A stretch of 5,912 nt of DNA. Source: Rhodospirillales bacterium. GTDB lineage: Bacteria; Pseudomonadota; Alphaproteobacteria; SMXQ01. Below the pieces are notes generated by a model that was not told the DNA's origin, did no database searches, and saw only the letters and a program-made list of their open reading frames with translations. The stretch's first letter is position 1, and every line of letters begins with the position of its first letter. The translations under genes were made by a program, and so were the position numbers. Shown piece after piece: positions 3,656-5,912 of the stretch. The stretch is from contig JAHEKA010000166.1 in the NCBI GenBank assembly GCA_024638585.1, positions 1 through 5,912 on the forward strand, in the 5' to 3' direction.

Positions 3656-5912
3656 TCAATGTTTCTTTGTCGGCGATTCGGAAGAAGAACCAATCTCTCT
3701 TGCCAGCTGCAACTCCTCAGCAAGCTGTAGCGCGACATCAGCGACATGCGGCTCCTCCAGGAAATCCTCATGGTTGCCCATGACATTTCGGGTCCTCAAG
3801 TCATTTTCAATCCAATCATTCCATCGGCTGTAGACGTTGGGATGACCCCAAGGGTAGAGCTCCGCCCGAAACAATACGGCCCTGCAATCAATCATTGGGG
3901 GTCGATAGCGCCGGGAAAGATGCGCCGCGATCGCCGGCGCCAGATCAGGCGACACCGGCTCCCCCGACAAGTTCATTTCGAGCGTCCGGGCCACAGCGGG
4001 TCTCAGCATGCCGGCGCGAATAAATTTATGGAGGTTCAGGATCCTTTTCTTGAGGTAGGGGAGTAGGTCTCTCCGCGACAAATTGGCAAGTCTCTCGCCA
4101 TGCCGCCGGAGCCAGGTCCACGGCGAAACACGGGACCCCGGGCCCAGTATGTGTGAATCAAGCAAAACGAGGAGGCCGATCTCTTTATTGTCGGCCTGGA
4201 GTTGGCGGACCATTTCGAAAGCAACTTTCCCACCAAAGGAGTAGCCAGCGATATAGTACGGCCCGTTTGGCTGGTGGGCGCGAATCTCGCTCAAATAATC
4301 CCTCGCCATCTCTTCGATGGAAGCATGAAACGGCGCCTTCCCGTCCAGTCCGCGCGCCTGCAATCCAAACAGCGGTTGCTGGCTGCCGAGATGGCGGGCC
4401 AGATGGCGAAATAGCAGGACCTGTCCCGACCCGTCATGCACGCAGTAAAGTGGGGGCAGCCTGCCTTCCGGATCAATCGGAACCAAGCATTTCGATTGGA
4501 GGCTCGAATCGATCAGCCGGGCCATTTCTCGGACGGTTGAGGCGGTCAACAATATCGATCGGGGCAGGACCTTTCCCAGGTGTTTCTCGATGGAAAGAAA
4601 CAAGTCGATGGCTTGGAGGGAGTCGCCCCCAAGCAGAAAAAAATCATCGTCGATGGAAATGTCGTCCCGGCCGAAGTGGCGGCGCCAAATCTCTAGGAGA
4701 TCAGCCTCCAGAGGGGTTGCCGCCCCCCCATTGTGTGCCCGCTCCTGGTCCTCATGCTGGCTCAGCGCGCGCATTTGATCCGCGAGCGTCTCGCGACGGA
4801 TCTTTCCCGTGGAGCCCGTTGGGAGTTCATCAACAACAATGATCCGCCGCGGGACCTTGAATGTCGCGAGCCTGTCCCTGGCATACCGCTTGAGATCAGC
4901 CGGGGTCGTTGCGGTTCCCCGTTCGACGACGACCGCGGCAGCCACTTGCTCGCCAAGGGTCGGGTGCGGAATAGCACAGGCCGCGGCTCTTCTAACCGCG
5001 GGATGTGACTGCAAGACGGATTCGATCTCCTGAGGCGAAATTGTGTCCCCGCCGCGGCTAATGACATCCTTGATCCGGCCTTTGATCGTCAAGAAACCGT
5101 CATCATCCAACACGCCGATATCGCCGGTTCGGACCCAACCGTCGCGGAAGGCCTCGGCGGTTGCAGCAGCGTCGTCGAGGTAGCCGCTGAATACCGATGC
5201 ACCGCGGGCAACCACTTCTCCGCTTTCCCCGGGCTCGAGCGCGGCGCCATCGTCGCTCATGATCGCCACCTCCCCCGACACCGCCATCGGCGACACACCT
5301 CCCTCGTTTCGTGACCAGGACAAGAGACCGCCGGCAATTTGGCCGGTCTCGGTGGTGTTATAGGTCTCGACAACAGGCGAGCCCAACGCGTCCTGCAAAA
5401 TCTCCAACTCTTCGGCGGACAGCTGACCGGATCCCGTCCGAACAAACCTGAGCGGCAGATCTCCGAAGCGCGCCGGGTCCTCGGAGATTTCACCCAGCAG
5501 GGCCCGGAGATGCGTCGGACCGGCGGGGAACCAAGTCGGCGCATACTCCCGAAGCAGCCGGGCGAAACCAGACGGATCGAAATCCGCAACCGCGATGATC
5601 GCTCCACCGACCAGAAGAGGGGGGTAAAGGCCCGCATTGAGACCTTGGCCATGAAAAAGCGGCATGAAAAGGAGGCCGAGATCGTCAGATGACAACTCAA
5701 GCCACTGGGCGTGTTTCTGCGCCCGGTGAATGAGTGTGCGGTGATCCAGCGGAACGAGTTTGGGCCGAGAAGTTGAACCCGAGGTAAGGACGATCAATGC
5801 GGGATGACCGGGCCCTTCGGCGACCGTGCCGCTGGGCCGCGATCCCGCCGATTGGTTACGCTCCAGATCGAAGCTCCCCGCTCCCCTGGTCGGATCGGGC
5901 GTGAGTTCCAGG
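3656..5912 (-). CDS. NRPS-like acyl-activating enzyme with carrier and thioesterase domains (A-T-TE; 5' end outside window)
   Basis: The frame is open from the right edge to the stop at 3656-3658, giving 751 visible residues. Domains, in visible-fragment numbering: AMP-binding domain from the edge to about 380, with ATP loop TSGSTSRPK (43-51), YNTTETG (184-190), TGD (262-264), hinge GRIKDVISRGGDTISPQEIE (278-297) and catalytic K370 in PTGSTGK; a carrier domain at about 400-470 with phosphopantetheine Ser431 in LGGDSL; and an alpha/beta-hydrolase thioesterase from about 477 with GYSFGG (nucleophile S558), probable Asp585 in LVLLDS and His714 in GNHEDFLEEPHV. The pathway would be adenylate the acid, load it on the carrier thiol, then release it by hydrolysis, cyclisation or transfer. 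The SRGGDTISPQEIE hinge resembles acyl-CoA/oxalyl-CoA ligases rather than amino-acid adenylation domains, and no condensation domain is seen. About 100-150 N-terminal residues are probably missing. The TTG at 5795-5797 is internal (Leu of ALIVLTSGST). The substrate is unknown. Confidence 0.9.
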   Translation of the reverse strand, partial: LELTPDPTRGAGSFDLERNQSAGSRPSGTVAEGPGHPALIVLTSGSTSRPKLVPLDHRTLIHRAQKHAQWLELSSDDLGLLFMPLFHGQGLNAGLYPPLLVGGAIIAVADFDPSGFARLLREYAPTWFPAGPTHLRALLGEISEDPARFGDLPLRFVRTGSGQLSAEELEILQDALGSPVVETYNTTETGQIAGGLLSWSRNEGGVSPMAVSGEVAIMSDDGAALEPGESGEVVARGASVFSGYLDDAAATAEAFRDGWVRTGDIGVLDDDGFLTIKGRIKDVISRGGDTISPQEIESVLQSHPAVRRAAACAIPHPTLGEQVAAAVVVERGTATTPADLKRYARDRLATFKVPRRIIVVDELPTGSTGKIRRETLADQMRALSQHEDQERAHNGGAATPLEADLLEIWRRHFGRDDISIDDDFFLLGGDSLQAIDLFLSIEKHLGKVLPRSILLTASTVREMARLIDSSLQSKCLVPIDPEGRLPPLYCVHDGSGQVLLFRHLARHLGSQQPLFGLQARGLDGKAPFHASIEEMARDYLSEIRAHQPNGPYYIAGYSFGGKVAFEMVRQLQADNKEIGLLVLLDSHILGPGSRVSPWTWLRRHGERLANLSRRDLLPYLKKRILNLHKFIRAGMLRPAVARTLEMNLSGEPVSPDLAPAIAAHLSRRYRPPMIDCRAVLFRAELYPWGHPNVYSRWNDWIENDLRTRNVMGNHEDFLEEPHVADVALQLAEELQLAREIGSSSESPTKKH

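Noticed and set aside
4153..4842. A 229-codon plus-strand frame opposite the A-T-TE gene.
   Set aside because: It is a shadow of the carrier/thioesterase coding region; its composition is Arg/Ser/Gly/Pro-rich with no domain.
5795..5797. TTG as the start codon of the A-T-TE enzyme.
   Set aside because: The frame stays open to the window edge with adenylation-domain-like sequence, and the TTG encodes the Leu just before the ATP-binding loop.

Overview
The window reads as chromosomal DNA of an alphaproteobacterium. The left third is GC-rich and carries the dnaX-ybaB-recR gene order with alphaproteobacterial-looking proteins: a very Ala/Pro-rich DnaX linker, and a YbaB ending in PPGMKLPF. The right part has a looser base composition, with more A/T in its intergenic stretches, and looks like accessory surface or secondary-metabolism DNA next to the conserved recombination and replication operon.

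Layout, left to right. Plus strand, 1-1606: the 3' end of dnaX (DNA polymerase III gamma/tau), overlapping ybaB (nucleoid-associated protein) by 4 bp, followed after 17 bp by a complete recR (recombination mediator). These form a single transcription unit for DNA replication and repair. Everything after this is on the minus strand and converges on recR: a short Flp/Fap-type pilin (1796-1996) with its own strong terminator, a family-4 glycosyltransferase (2342-3463), and the 3' part of a large three-domain enzyme (3656 to the window edge). That enzyme has an AMP-binding acyl-activating domain, a phosphopantetheine carrier domain and a C-terminal thioesterase. No condensation domain is visible, so it is an A-T-TE 'NRPS-like' enzyme whose adenylation domain resembles acyl-CoA ligases more than amino-acid adenylation domains.

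Each of the three gene junctions right of recR (recR/pilin, pilin/glycosyltransferase, glycosyltransferase/A-T-TE enzyme) holds one copy of a 30-bp palindromic element, at 1686, 2197 and 3581. The first two copies are 26/30 identical and the third is degraded. These are the main structure not explained by genes.

How the genes work together: dnaX-ybaB-recR is a classic housekeeping operon. The glycosyltransferase and the A-T-TE enzyme share a strand and may belong to one surface-glycan or glycolipid locus continuing beyond the right edge, but a 192-bp spacer separates them, so co-transcription is not shown. The pilin looks like an independent single-gene unit; no tad secretion genes are present. 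I saw no rRNA, tRNA, CRISPR array, transposase or replication origin.
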